From NCBI GenBank assembly GCA_023627715.1, contig JAMAHW010000012.1:62001-126000 (forward strand): a stretch of DNA of 64,000 nucleotides, read 5' to 3'. Position numbers and translations under genes: made by a program. Numbering within the stretch: position 1 is the stretch's first letter; every line of letters begins with the position of its first letter. Of this stretch, positions 1 to 10,517 are shown one piece after another. The notes under the pieces were generated by a model that worked only from the letters and a program-made list of their open reading frames with translations, did no database searches and was not told the origin of the DNA. The DNA is from Periconia sp. R9002. Its lineage: Eukaryota; Ascomycota; Dothideomycetes; Pleosporales; Periconiaceae.

Positions 1-2
1 AC

Positions 3-1100
3 GGAGACAACCCTAATAGACATGAGGGGTACGGATCCAATCCGCTACGCACGAGAGCGTGGACTCTGCAAGAAAGAGAGCTCTCGTTGAGGTGTATCAA
101 CTTTGCTCAGGGTCAACTGCTTTGGGAGTGCCGTACTATGAAAGGTTCATCCGAGCTTCCGTGGCAGGAGATGATGCGCAAATACGACGACTCGTACCCC
201 TTGCCACTAAAGCTGCACGAAGCAGAAGACTTCACCCCTGATGGCCCGGCCTTCCAACGCGACCACTGGTTCGCATTAGTCGAAGATTACTCCCCCCGAA
301 ACCTGACAAACGAAACCGACAAACTACCCGCGTTAGCAGGCCTGGCCTCCAACTTCTCCGAGGGACTCGAAAATCCCGGGACCTATCTTGCTGGCATCTG
401 GTCATATCACCTACCGTCGGCACTTCTTTGGCGAACCGTACCTCCCTACAGTCGCGACCCAGACGAGCGCATTAGCCAACTCAGCGCTTTTTACCCTCGT
501 CGTCCGCAGGTGTACAGAGCTCCTAGTTGGTCGTGGGCATCCATCGACGGAGAGGTCAGCTATGAGAGTCAAAGAACTGATGACGGTGATGACGCACGCC
601 GTGTCTTCGACAGCAGATACGAGGACTTTGAGATCACGGGCTCGTATTACCAATTAGTAGCAGCGTTTGACAAGTTCGGTACCCCTTCGGACGCTGCACT
701 GCGAATGCGAGGTTTCATCACTGAACTCCAAATCAGCACGCAGCCCATCTCAGGTGATTCCGCCCATGGCATCCGACGTCTTATTTCGGCAGATGGTAGG
801 ACCACGGTGGGCGCATTCTATCCGGATATAGTTGATGACTTTCGATGTCGGCGGTCTGTATTTGTCTTGAGCATTCGATCTGAGCCCTTCTATTCTTCTG
901 TTAGAATGCCCTCCTCTCTCTATGGAGAAAATAATGATCATGTGTTTGAACCGGGGAGCTGGAATGATCGCAACCTGAGGATGGGGCTCGCTTTGCTGCG
1001 AGCAAGGGCAGGTGAGGTATATCGACGAGTTGGTTTAGTGCGCTGGTTAGCAAACGAGGTTTTTGATGGCACGCTAGCTGTACAGCTTAGGATTGTTTGA
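3..1100 (+). CDS. HET-domain protein, 5' end outside window
   Basis: The reading frame is open from base 3 and ends at TGA 1098-1100, so only the C-terminal part (about 365 residues) is present. Visible are the conserved HET-family C-terminal landmarks: RAWTLQE near base 54, then GQLLWEC, a region of the type 'KLPALAGLA', and the late motif PSWSWASIDGE near base 520. In known HET proteins these follow the N-terminal HET domain, which mediates heterokaryon incompatibility and cell death on non-self recognition. The HET domain itself must lie left of the window. A TTG at 87 is not a start; the protein similarity continues upstream of it. A complete relative lies at 49662-51738. Family assignment is firm; the specific role is not known. 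Confidence 0.88.
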   Translation, partial: GDNPNRHEGYGSNPLRTRAWTLQERELSLRCINFAQGQLLWECRTMKGSSELPWQEMMRKYDDSYPLPLKLHEAEDFTPDGPAFQRDHWFALVEDYSPRNLTNETDKLPALAGLASNFSEGLENPGTYLAGIWSYHLPSALLWRTVPPYSRDPDERISQLSAFYPRRPQVYRAPSWSWASIDGEVSYESQRTDDGDDARRVFDSRYEDFEITGSYYQLVAAFDKFGTPSDAALRMRGFITELQISTQPISGDSAHGIRRLISADGRTTVGAFYPDIVDDFRCRRSVFVLSIRSEPFYSSVRMPSSLYGENNDHVFEPGSWNDRNLRMGLALLRARAGEVYRRVGLVRWLANEVFDGTLAVQLRIV

Positions 1101-1970
1101 GTTGAGAAAAACCTCGTTTGGACAGTGGTTAGGTATACGTTTGATCATGAATGAAGCAACGCAACAGTGAAGGAAATAGTCTTGTGAGAAAAAATCCATA
1201 AATGCGAAACAAACTCCTTGTGGTGGTAGTGGGCTGTAATAAAGAGTAGTTGAAGTGTTCCTGTACAGCCGGTGCTTAGGCACAAAGGGACGCATTGCAT
1301 GTTGGCTGTTATGATGCCACGCAGCAAGCTGTTGTAATGTGAGATGATAGAATGACCGCGTGGAACAAGGAAATAGAAGAATATAGTTTCAGCAGAAATC
1401 ACTGAGGATTGGTGCCGATTGGTGTACGTATGATGTATGTTGAAGGGAGTGAGGGAAAAAAATATATGATACAAACTTCAGTCCATCAACCAGTCAGACC
1501 CATTTATTCCGTCACAAACAAAATATGCATTAATCACCAACCGACTTTTCTTAGTTCAGTGTACCTTCCTCCCACGACCAAGGAGAAGGATATGCATTAA
1601 CGCTTATTTATGAACCGACGGCGCAGAAGGAAAGGTTACTGGGGATACAGCATGGGAAAGGGAGGATGGGAGGGATGAAGTGTTTGGATAGATATAGGTA
1701 TATATCAATGTCTACGTATGTTGAACAAAGGCCTGCCATATATTAGATTCTATGATGTGAAACAAACCAAACACACATACACAACTCCTTCAACTCCCTT
1801 CCCTCAAACGTCAAAGCCCTCAGCCCACCGTTTCTCAGTCCGAAACGGGGAAAGGCACGAAGATATGTACATTGTGTACGCACAAAACTGCTCCTGCTCC
1901 TGCTCCTGCTGCCTACCTAATCCAATCCAGTCACGTCCCTCAGAACAAACAACTACACCTCTGTTCATTC

Positions 1971-2008
1971 CCACCTTTCCACCTTTCCACCTTTCCACCT
2001 TTCCACCT
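1971..2008. repeat. 8-bp tandem repeat in promoter
   Basis: The unit CCACCTTT is repeated 4.75 times without mismatch, directly upstream of the RING gene. Pyrimidine tracts are common in fungal promoters and 5' leaders. Confidence 0.85.
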
Positions 2009-2225
2009 CAAACACCCTCAAAAGTGACTCCTTCACAAACAAATCGGGGGAGCACTTGCCGGTTACCGTCGACGACCCTCCGCCAATCAACCAACCACCC
2101 AAACAACGCACGGCAACCACAACCCACCACCGTACAACCGCACAACCCACCAAACGCTAGCAGCGCAGCGACGTCGATGACTCCGCGCCTTCTCGCCCTG
2201 TTCCCCCTCGCCGTCCTCGCACGAC

Positions 2226-2233
2226 TATAAAAG
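2226..2233 (+). promoter_or_regulatory. TATA box of RING gene
   Basis: TATAAAAG lies 161 bases before the chosen ATG (2394). The related RING gene at 34019 (minus strand) has TATAAAT at 34157-34151, at a similar distance. Confidence 0.5.
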
Positions 2234-2393
2234 CTTCCACCGCACAACCCTTTCGATCCGAATCTACCGAAAAAACAACCACAGGTTGTATATCCCAACT
2301 AAGATACCATTACTAACATCCACTTCACACACCAGTCACACATTCTTTTCCGAAAACACAAACACCAACAACATCAACCCCACTCAAGAACAG

Positions 2394-4403
2394 ATGGCCG
2401 ACAACGGCGCCCCGATCTTCCGCCGAGCCCAAGACTTCGTCGCCGCGCTGGCCGTCGCTGGCGTCAATGAGGACGGATCACTGCCCGAGGGGTGCTTCTG
2501 CTGGGAGGATTACGATAGCGGGGCCCACGTCGCCGTGCGCTTGCCGTGCAACCACGTCTTCGGCCGCTCGTGCCTGGCCACCTGGTGTGCGACCGGGTCG
2601 AACAAATGTCCCATGTGTCGCAGGAACATGTTCGAGATTGGTCGGCCGTCGTGGATGCACTATAGTCAGTATGTGGTCGAAGGGGGGCGGCGGCAGATGG
2701 CACAGCGCATGGGTGAGCGCCTACGACAACGGTGGGCAGCAGAGGGTGGGCCGCGACGAGATGTTGGGGATGAGGATCTTCGGTCAGACATCTTTCATGC
2801 TATGATGTATGAAGATGGTTACGGTCCTCGCGGAGAACGTTTGGAGGGGTTGAATGATGAGTACGCTTCTCGTGCCTATGATCCTCGTCGGCCACCTGTT
2901 ATGAATCGAACTCGCACGCAGGGACCAGATTCAAGCCGCTCGAATGAGGATCGTTATCGCGAGTACGCCATGGACAGCTATGAGCGTACTCGTCTGCCAC
3001 CCGTTACGAGTCCAGTCGAATCTGCGAGTGCTACCCCAGCCACTGATTATCGCACACAGGGAATCAATCACGCTATCTTCGATCGATTTTCAGTCTTTCG
3101 TGACCCTTCTACGAGGAACCGTGTTGGTTCAGTCCGACCTCTTCACACTCCTGCTGAAGACGGCAATCAACGCGACAGGGAAACACAGCCAACGGGAATA
3201 CACTCGGAAATGCTAAACCGTGTAGTCTCAGACCAAGCTCGTCAAAATCGTTGGGGTCCTTCAGCTGAATACAGCACTCACCATGTTGAGCCACCGCGAT
3301 CATTGTCGGAATACTTATCAGTGCCAAACCCTCGTCACCCAGCCCCAAACCGTCAAAATCGTTGGGTCTCTTCAGTTGAAGATAGTACTCACCATCCTGA
3401 GCCATCGCTATCATTGGAGGAATACTTGTCAACGCTAGACCTTCGTCACCAAGCCGCAAACCGTCAAACTCGCCGGGACCCTCCTGTTCCTTCATCCCTG
3501 CAAGAATTCGATGCTTGGATCATTATCATGATGGTCGACGCAGCCGGGCACAGCATTCTTCGGTCCCGAGGTCAGCTGTATAATGCAGAGGTTATTTTAC
3601 GGGGTGAGGACCTTCTACGTCGACGACCGTCCCTAAGGCAATATCAAGAAGAAGCCCGCGAGTTATGGGAGTGGCTGGCAGCACATCCCTCCCAATTGAG
3701 TGACACCCTGGAGGATCGTTTGCGGGATTTTCGAATGGCGAACTCGGGACAGGAGCAGGAGAATCGTCGGGAGCCGGGTCCGCAGCGTTTGCTGGAATCT
3801 AATGCCGAGATGGAGGCAGATATATCTACGGAAGCGGTAGGTTCATCTGAGGTGCAGGTAGATCAACCCACAGAAGAGGTAGTACGTCGTTCATCCACTA
3901 CGGCAAGTCGTTCATCCTCGGTGGAGATGGAATTATCTTCAGACGAGGCTATTCGGTGGCATACAGCAGACGCCGAGCATCGCGAGGCCCTTAGGTCCGC
4001 GTGGGACGATATCCTAGCACGACCTCGCTTGCACACACCACGCGGTCCCTTACGCGAGGCGGCGCAACAATCATACGAGCAGCGGGGCCTTCGTGAGGCG
4101 GAGCGCCGACGCCAGGATTTCATCTTCAGTTCCCTGCGGCGACAGGGACAAGAGCTGGTGCAAAATGCAGCTCTACGACGGCAAGCCGTTGCAGAGCTTA
4201 GGGAGGCCGAAATGCAGCGGGATCGGTTCGCAAATTTGCTGGGGTCGCAGTTGTGGGGTCCGGCGGAGCAACCTGAATTACAGGGCGAGTGGCAGCGGAT
4301 CCAGCACCGCGTTTCTCAAGCTCAAGAAGCGTTGAGGATTGTGGAAGCTGAACGGAGTACAATCATTGAGTTGGGGAGGGATGAGCGAATGGGCTCACCA
4401 TGA
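2394..4403 (+). CDS. Atypical RING-finger protein with tandem repeats (669 aa)
   Basis: The start at 2394 was chosen because MADNGAP begins the globular part and is preceded by the leader; the frame is open further upstream. Residues about 34-76 form a RING-like zinc motif: C34-F-C36, C52-N-H54, C60, C65 and CPMC at 72-75. The first cysteine pair is CxC, not CxxC, and the usual fifth ligand position (after CxH) is Gly. RING proteins are usually E3 ubiquitin ligases; with this altered spacing catalytic activity is not assured. The rest is mostly disordered, Arg/Glu/Gln/Ser-rich, with two 37-residue tandem repeats (bases 3240-3461) and a C-terminal Arg/Glu/Gln-rich helical stretch. A related gene lies at 33210-34019. 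Single exon. Confidence 0.8.
   Translation: MADNGAPIFRRAQDFVAALAVAGVNEDGSLPEGCFCWEDYDSGAHVAVRLPCNHVFGRSCLATWCATGSNKCPMCRRNMFEIGRPSWMHYSQYVVEGGRRQMAQRMGERLRQRWAAEGGPRRDVGDEDLRSDIFHAMMYEDGYGPRGERLEGLNDEYASRAYDPRRPPVMNRTRTQGPDSSRSNEDRYREYAMDSYERTRLPPVTSPVESASATPATDYRTQGINHAIFDRFSVFRDPSTRNRVGSVRPLHTPAEDGNQRDRETQPTGIHSEMLNRVVSDQARQNRWGPSAEYSTHHVEPPRSLSEYLSVPNPRHPAPNRQNRWVSSVEDSTHHPEPSLSLEEYLSTLDLRHQAANRQTRRDPPVPSSLQEFDAWIIIMMVDAAGHSILRSRGQLYNAEVILRGEDLLRRRPSLRQYQEEARELWEWLAAHPSQLSDTLEDRLRDFRMANSGQEQENRREPGPQRLLESNAEMEADISTEAVGSSEVQVDQPTEEVVRRSSTTASRSSSVEMELSSDEAIRWHTADAEHREALRSAWDDILARPRLHTPRGPLREAAQQSYEQRGLREAERRRQDFIFSSLRRQGQELVQNAALRRQAVAELREAEMQRDRFANLLGSQLWGPAEQPELQGEWQRIQHRVSQAQEALRIVEAERSTIIELGRDERMGSP
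3240..3480 (+). repeat. 111-bp in-frame tandem repeat inside RING gene
   Basis: Units start at 3240, 3351 and (partial) 3462, each with CGTCAAA at the start, spaced exactly 111 bases. They encode 37-residue repeats beginning RQNRW and containing STHH and EYLS. The spacing keeps the reading frame. Confidence 0.85.
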
Positions 4404-4852
4404 GGCTTGCTTGTTATATTCAATAGTCACTATTACTGTCAACAGCGACAACAGGAGTAACTGTAGTTAGCGTAGCAAGTCACTTTACATGGAGTAGACT
4501 GGACAAGAGATAATGGGCGAATGGAAAAACACCAACAATGTATTATGAAAAAGAACAAACAATTGAAATTCATTAAGGATACACCCAGTGGCAATAACGT
4601 GTAGGTTTGGCACTAACCTTGGTATCAAGTGATAAAGAAAAGGCACGTAACCGTTCGTCAATCATACATGACAGTCCAGCCCTGATAACATTTGTTTCCC
4701 ATTATTTCCCCTTGTTCTACAATCAATACCATCTTGCATTTCCCAAATTAGCGTTCCGTCTAAAGTTGCATCTGTATAACTGACGCAATGTATCGTGGCA
4801 CGACTTGATGTTTAACTTACCAGACGTTTCTGGAACACTTGCGTGCAAACCA
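4404..4852. other. Convergent intergenic region
   Basis: The 3' ends of the RING gene (plus) and the hydrolase gene (minus) face each other here. AT-rich; nothing else recognised. Confidence 0.6.
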
Positions 4853-6251
4853 TCACCAATCATCAATCATATCATTGTGCTCTTCGCTGTCGAAATCCAT
4901 GATCTTCCTTGCTGCCTCGCTACCGGCTACCGGTAGCATTTCCAACCCGGCATCTTTGTGCTCTTGTGGCACGTGATCTGGATCCAGCAAACCAACCTGG
5001 AATAGGACACTGGACTGATCCCAGTAGAAGCGCTCGCTCCAAATCTTTCCGCCTCTCATGCCGACGATACTCACTACGACAATTTCCACTTTCTTGTTAG
5101 TCGGGCGTACCCCAGGAAGTACCCAAGGCATGTCACATGTGTGCTTGAACTGAATGTATAGCTCATCGACAATGCGATCGACGCCGATGGTGCGCGAGAT
5201 GAGTCGCATGTGAAAGCTAGGCGGATGATTGGGCAAGAAGTAGTTTTGGTAGAAACGGTGTAGCTCCTCGTGGCCTTTTCCGCCGGTCAAAGTGGGGGTG
5301 AAATTCAGCATGGGCGTAGGCTCGGTGGTGTACGTTTCGATGACCTTTTTGGTGTTGTGCGTTTTATACTTGTCTGCCAAGCAATTGTGAGTTGGGCTAT
5401 CTTCTGAAATATGAAAGGCTGCCAACTCACTTTCTGTATTTTCGTCCCACACACGCTCCAACTCAACCTCTGCCCCAAAACCCCGTCGCACCATGCTGAG
5501 ACTGCGACTCCAAGCAAGCGCATCAGCAACACTGTCGTATTCGTCCAAATCGTGCTCAGCGAAACCCGCGTCCACGCCTTCGTACGTGTAGACGGGATAT
5601 TCAATCTTGCTTTGCAAACCTCCCGTCCCTATGCCAGGGGTTATGCGTTTTTGCACCGTCCGTTTTCTTCCTTGAATGCCGAGAGCTTCGGCCCGCCTCG
5701 AGACACCGACGGTAGAGTCCTCCTGTCCGGTGCCAAGGGCGAGGTGGACAAGGACGCGGAATGAGGCTGACAATCGTTTGTGGGGGTCGGGAATGGTGGA
5801 GGGGTAATATGCAATCAGCGAGCAGAGCTTCGAAGTGGCCGTCTTTGGTTCAGAGTAGACCTCCAAGCACACCGATGCCGCGTCCCCGAAAGCTACATGG
5901 CGCATAAAACTCGTCAGCCCGACGTTCCACAGGTTCATGCTAGCTACTGTAGTAGCAGTGACAATAGCACGACCGGTGGCACCTGTTGCCGCAGGCGCAA
6001 GGAAAGGGCTTTATACCTACGATGGCATAACGCTCGCCAATGCTCATGTTGTCGCCCAGATGGTGCAACGTATTCACATATGTCTTGCCGCCGCTACCCA
6101 TGGGCAGGTATTTGACATTGAAGCCCTCATCCCGCCATGCGCGCAGGGTTTCGGTGTCAAATTCGTCATCCTCGGCCGTGACGAAGAGGACAGGAGTGCT
6201 GTGATTGAAGGACAACCACCCATTGCTGTTGGCCAGATATTGCAGGGCCAT
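4853..6251 (-). CDS. Dienelactone-hydrolase-like / SnoaL-like fusion protein (405 aa)
   Basis: Three exons fit: 6251-6017, 5892-5431 and 5373-4853. Intron 1 is 124 nt with donor GTATAA; intron 2 is 57 nt with donor GTGAGT and acceptor TTGGCAG, and is in frame, so it can be mistaken for coding. The N-terminal half, with 'PVLFVTAEDDEFD' and YLPMGSGGKTYVN, resembles the late part of DLH-type alpha/beta hydrolases. The C-terminal part from 'EELHRFYQNYFLP' on is a SnoaL/NTF2-like domain (LISRT, ELYIQFKHT, IYWDQ-like FYWDQSSVL). Fungal proteins of this two-domain type are usually annotated as dienelactone hydrolase or carboxymethylenebutenolidase, acting on aromatic-degradation lactones. The classical nucleophile motif is not visible in the short N-terminal part, so activity is uncertain. 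Confidence 0.72.
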
Positions 6252-6743
6252 GCCGTCTCACGAGCGGCGGTCGATAAAAAGCTCTGTATACAAGTACGTC
6301 GTTCCCGCAGTTACAATTCGTTCCCGCAGGCAACCGAGCATCCAAGCTATGAATATGCCGAGGCAAGCGCAATTGAGGTTAGGAGAGATGGTGATTGGAA
6401 TGGCGATAGAGCGCTGAACGAGACAGGAGAGGCGTCAGTGGCATTCGCTGCTGGAGGAGTGGCATAGTTCGGAGAAAGGAGCGAGGCGAGGGATTGGATG
6501 AAGGGTATATATGTGGAGATGGCGCGCAGAGAGCGAGATGTGGCTTCCTTCACAGGCAGCTGGATCCTGCTGATGCTGGTACAGAGGGGGGAGGGAAGAC
6601 TGATGGTGACGTAGATTCCCCGCCCTAATCCCTATCCGGAGTCCACGTGATATGAATCCCCACATCACAAAAGCAAAAAAAGGCACCCCTCGACCACCAC
6701 CACGGACCGAAAGACTGACCGACAAACGCAAAAAGAATGCTAT
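6252..6743. other. Promoter region between hydrolase gene and tRNA
   Basis: Holds the presumed minus-strand promoter of the hydrolase gene. Nothing else recognised. Confidence 0.5.
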
Positions 6744-6841
6744 TCCGTTACCGGGAGTCGAACCCGGCTCTCGTCGGAAGCTGACATTAAGCCTGAAGGC
6801 CCGATGAAAGCGACGGATGCTAGCCGATACACCATAACGGA
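6744..6841 (-). tRNA. tRNA-Glu (TTC) with 27-nt intron
   Basis: Read on the minus strand, the acceptor arms TCCGTTA (6841-6835) and TAACGGA (6750-6744) pair perfectly. The anticodon stem CGTCG (6815-6811) pairs with CGACG (6776-6772), and the T arm is CCGGG-TTCGACT-CCCGG. The anticodon loop CTTTCA places TTC at 6808-6806, followed one base later by an intron at 6804-6778, the canonical position between bases 37 and 38. The 5' half matches the well-known eukaryotic tRNA-Glu sequence. The acceptor has no encoded CCA, as expected in eukaryotes. Confidence 0.93.
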
Positions 6842-7686
6842 GAAGTTATTCGCAGCTCTGACTGGTTGTTGATGTCAAGTTTTCAGCATTCATCCAATAT
6901 ATAGCAAATGAATTTTCTTGGGAGCCCCTCGAGTGGATCTGGAAAAAGTTTGTGACTGAAAGTGGGGCTTTGAAAAGCGTCGTTCGGGACTACCGGATTG
7001 CGTTAGATGAATCGTGGAGTTGGGACGAGACGGCGTATGCCAAAATGACTCGACATGGTTGGCGAGTTTAGCGGAACACGAGTCACAACTATTTGACCGT
7101 CTCGAAACAGTGATTCGATTTTCATTTCTTGTGGATTTTCATTAGCAGTTGTTTGCTGTAGTCCGTGACTTTTTTCTTCATGGCACAGCATCTTCATGCA
7201 TGTTAACTATGTACAGAGAGTGGAGACAACGTCGCGAAAGAGAACCATCGCGGGGAAGGAAATAACGAAGGACATCAATCTATGAGCAGGAATCTTTCCA
7301 TATACGGCATGTGTAAAGTATTGAACTATTTTTATCGTGTGCTTTGAGTGCTGCGTACGTACGACCATGTAAATCAGTACGAATCTAAGGAAACTGTAAG
7401 CGTTTAGGCTAGTTTCTAGGAAAATTCTCCACTAATTGTGATGTTTCAAATCAAACAATTTCTCGTGTTGAACTCTTCTTTTCTGTATTACTATTGATCC
7501 TAACAGCATCTGAAAATTCACACAATCTACAATCGGTGTCGTAGCATCGTGAATAACTCGCCCGTATGACGTATAAATGACTTGCCTGAGCTGTACCTAA
7601 TCTAGTTTCTACTCAAAATCTATGTTACCCTGAGTTAACCCTCACTTATACCTAGGTGGGTTTCACCTAGGTACTTATTTGCCATC
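6842..7686. other. Gene-free AT-rich stretch
   Basis: Between the tRNA and the 3' end of the AflR-like gene. No credible coding frame or RNA seen. Confidence 0.6.
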
Positions 7687-9042
7687 CTACTCTAGACTAT
7701 TTCTCTGTATCTCTACCAACGACTCGATGAACGCCTTAAAAGGCTTTTGAAATGGATCGTCGGCCGGGCCAAAGAAATTAATACGCGTGATCAACTCACC
7801 CATCTTCTCAATCTCAGACCTTAAGACGTGCTTCATGATGGACTCGCGATCCGCTTGCTTCAGCACGTACCCGCCAATGGCAAACGGTACGTCGAAGGCT
7901 GTTGCCACCGATGAGTGTTGGGGCGAACCGGACGACACTGATGAAGTGATGGACGAGGTCGAGGCGCGGTCTCCTTGATCTTGGGCCATGTATGCGGATA
8001 AACTCTCCGCTGATAGCTTGCAATATGAGCCCAAGACCTGATGGACAATCATGACGATCAACGAATATACGGTCGGGTTGCGAGCACACGAGCATGATAA
8101 AATCAAGCTCACTGTCTCAATCGCCATTCGATTAGCCGTTAAAGTTGCATCGACTCCCTGAGAGGTGGTAATTTGGCCGTTTGACTGTACAGAGTCGCAC
8201 TTTGGCTGTGTTCCGTTTGGACTCGCTTGATGGAGAATTTGGAACACTGTCAACAGGCGCCATATGCACTGATTCCCATTTGAAGCGGAGGAATTATTCG
8301 ATGGCCAGTCGTCTCTTTGATCGAAAGAGGAACAACTCGGACTGCACGGTGCGAACTGTGGTAGTTCCATTTTGTCGAGTTTTTCAGTATCTCCAAAGCC
8401 ACCACTTTTAGGGGAGGGTTGGCTGAAGGTGCGATGGTTTTTGGTCAATGGTTCCTGCCCCCAAAGTCCTCCCAGAGCGAAGTTCGTCATGTCAAGGTCC
8501 AGCCCATGGTCCAATATCAATGCACCATTATCGACGTTGGGCTTCGGTGTTTCCATATAAAGCAGAGGATTCTGCTCGTCCAAAAAGTCCATGTTCAGAT
8601 CGTAATGCGGCCATTTGAAAGTGTCCAGAGATGGAGGAGTAGGGAAAACTGTAGTTGCTGACATCAAAGGGGCGGGCTGTCTTTCATCGTCTTGCTGGGT
8701 TGATTCGGAACTGGAGGAGGTACGTGTATGGCCCGGCGAAGTATTAGAACCATCAACATCTGGTGTGGTATCCGTGTTGTCTGAAGAAACGCTGGACATG
8801 GCACACATGAGGCGTGCCCTTCCAACCCGCCGACTCTCACTGTAGTGGCAGGTGAGCTCGTTGTGAATGCATCTCACGCATGAAGGCTGGCCCCGATCGC
8901 ACTTGACTTTGGAGAGTGCGCAAAAATCACAACTGGCCTTCAGCCTCCGGGACTGTGCCGCAGATGGCTGCGGACGATTTGAACGGGGCGTGCATTTCCC
9001 TCCACTGCACGAGTTGGATTTGGCGGTCGTTGGGGGGCCCAT
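7687..9042 (-). CDS. AflR-type Zn2Cys6 transcription factor (451 aa)
   Basis: A single exon with ATG at 9042. A perfect Zn2Cys6 motif with spacing C38-x2-C41-x6-C48-x6-C55-x2-C58-x6-C65 is followed by a basic stretch, a Ser/Thr/Pro-rich linker, and a C-terminal region like the AflR domain (IWRLLTVFQ, ETVSLILSCSCARN, VHQVLGSYCKL, then FAIGGYVLK and FFGPADDPF). AflR-family factors switch on aromatic polyketide clusters in the nucleus; they often work with an O-methyltransferase-like coactivator (AflS/AflJ), which I do not see here. The gene lies 7 kb from the polyketide synthase, with broken genes between. A plausible regulator of that synthase and of the FAD monooxygenase. The gene itself looks intact. 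Confidence 0.88.
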   Translation of the reverse strand: MGPPTTAKSNSCSGGKCTPRSNRPQPSAAQSRRLKASCDFCALSKVKCDRGQPSCVRCIHNELTCHYSESRRVGRARLMCAMSSVSSDNTDTTPDVDGSNTSPGHTRTSSSSESTQQDDERQPAPLMSATTVFPTPPSLDTFKWPHYDLNMDFLDEQNPLLYMETPKPNVDNGALILDHGLDLDMTNFALGGLWGQEPLTKNHRTFSQPSPKSGGFGDTEKLDKMELPQFAPCSPSCSSFDQRDDWPSNNSSASNGNQCIWRLLTVFQILHQASPNGTQPKCDSVQSNGQITTSQGVDATLTANRMAIETVSLILSCSCARNPTVYSLIVMIVHQVLGSYCKLSAESLSAYMAQDQGDRASTSSITSSVSSGSPQHSSVATAFDVPFAIGGYVLKQADRESIMKHVLRSEIEKMGELITRINFFGPADDPFQKPFKAFIESLVEIQRNSLE

Positions 9043-10517
9043 GTTGGCGATTCGCCTTTAAAGTTTCTAGGCAAAGCTTAAGAGAGCTGAGGGCAGGCAT
9101 CAGGTTTGCCTAACCAATTTGTGTACTTGAATGACCTTGGGGTCGTTATTTATCGTGTCACTTTGCTTATCTAGGCCAATGCGTGTTCACCAAGACATCA
9201 TTGATGATGCCAAGGATCTATCAAACACTCAGCTCAAGCCACTGAAGTATAGCTTATACAGAGGAGTGACAACGCCGGGAGGGTACATACCGGAAGAACC
9301 AATGAGTTCTATTAATTAGATACAGCGGCCGTAGATCGGAGAAACTCTAATTCGTAGAACTCATTAGTCCTCCCGACATGTGATCATCGGGGCTTGTCAC
9401 CTCTCTGTATTTTCCTGGCCCTTCCTCGTTGGTTGTTGGTTTAGGCACCAACCGCACAAATACGGACCCCCACCCTCGCTATATCTAGCCCACTAAAATT
9501 GAAACCTGGGGAATTGAAGAAACAGGATACGATATACGAGAAAGGCAACGAACGCGGTATGAGGTAAGCTAAAGCCCACGATGTAGTCTACGCCCACGCG
9601 AATAGGTAAGCTTACACACAGTTTGAAGTACGTATCTGCGTGTATTGACAACGTTACTCTTTGGCGTCTGTATTTAAGTGGCGTAGTGATCTTCAGGGAC
9701 ATCCCAAGCCTGTTCTTGGCGGAACAATTGATTGCGTGCGGTATAGGATATCGTTGGACTGGGTACTTGGGTTATTTCTGTTATATGGTTGCAGCCCGCG
9801 ACAGTCGAATTCAATGTGCACGGCGAATTTTTTTTTTCCGGGATGGATGTTCAATGCAAATCAATGTGAATTAGGACTCGGGTACGTAAGGTGCGGCGTA
9901 GCTGGGGTGTCCGGCAGCACCCGAGACTATGTTCCTATCCTGAGTCCAGAGTATTCCCAGCTCATGCTAACGTTATACCCTCGTTATACCCTGCGAGATT
10001 ATACCCTGCGAGTTCGGCCGTACAATCATGACATATTATGTGGGCAGTAGAGCCGAACGCATAGCTTATGCGATGCCGACACGACGCGTGTAGCGCATCA
10101 ATTTTCCTTATGCAGTCGATGCAGTGGTTTTTGATCGACAAGAAAACCGAATAAATGCGAAAACATAGTCCAACATGTTTTTTGTCACAATGCGTGCATC
10201 AAGAATTGCATCAGCTGAATACCCCGCCCATTCTAGATCTAGTCCTTCACCGGTGGAATCCTGTACGCGTCTCCAAGTCACCGTTCGTTTGATGTACGTC
10301 ACTCAAATCCCGCCACCTATACAGGTTCTTCTCAGAACGTAATTGCTCCTACATTTTATCTTGTATGTATATCGCTTAGGATGCTAAGAAAGACGCGTAG
10401 CATCCTCATGTCTAGCTCTTAAGGGCTGTGAATAGAAACTCCTTCATTAGGATGCATTTGAAACAAAATCAATCACCCCAGAAGGACAGCCAAGGCAACC
10501 GGCTCACATAAGCTCTG
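9043..10517. other. Gene-free region upstream of AflR-like gene
   Basis: Includes the minus-strand promoter of the regulator. Around 9971-10012 a short direct repeat based on TTATACCCTGCGAG occurs two to three times. No gene recognised; short frames here are not conserved-looking. Confidence 0.55.
9971..10012. repeat. Short direct repeat
   Basis: CGTTATACCCT occurs twice in tandem, and TTATACCCTGCGAG occurs twice overlapping it. Role unknown. Confidence 0.7.

Larger units (their letters stand above)
1101..2393. other. Intergenic region with CT-rich promoter tracts
   Basis: No convincing gene. The last 500 bases are the promoter and 5' leader of the RING gene. They hold a (CTCCTG)-type run at about 1888-1912, an 8-base tandem repeat (CCACCTTT) of 4.75 copies at 1971-2008, and a TATAAAAG at 2226-2233. 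A long open frame at 1718-2230 is Pro/Thr/Ser-rich and looks like a by-product of the pyrimidine bias. Confidence 0.6.

Noticed and set aside
1718..2230. 170-codon open frame before the RING gene
   Set aside because: Composition is almost only Pro/Ser/Thr from CT-rich promoter DNA, and a TATA box lies at its end.
3240..3480. CRISPR-like repeat array
   Set aside because: Repeats are in-frame coding units without spacers, and the genome is fungal.
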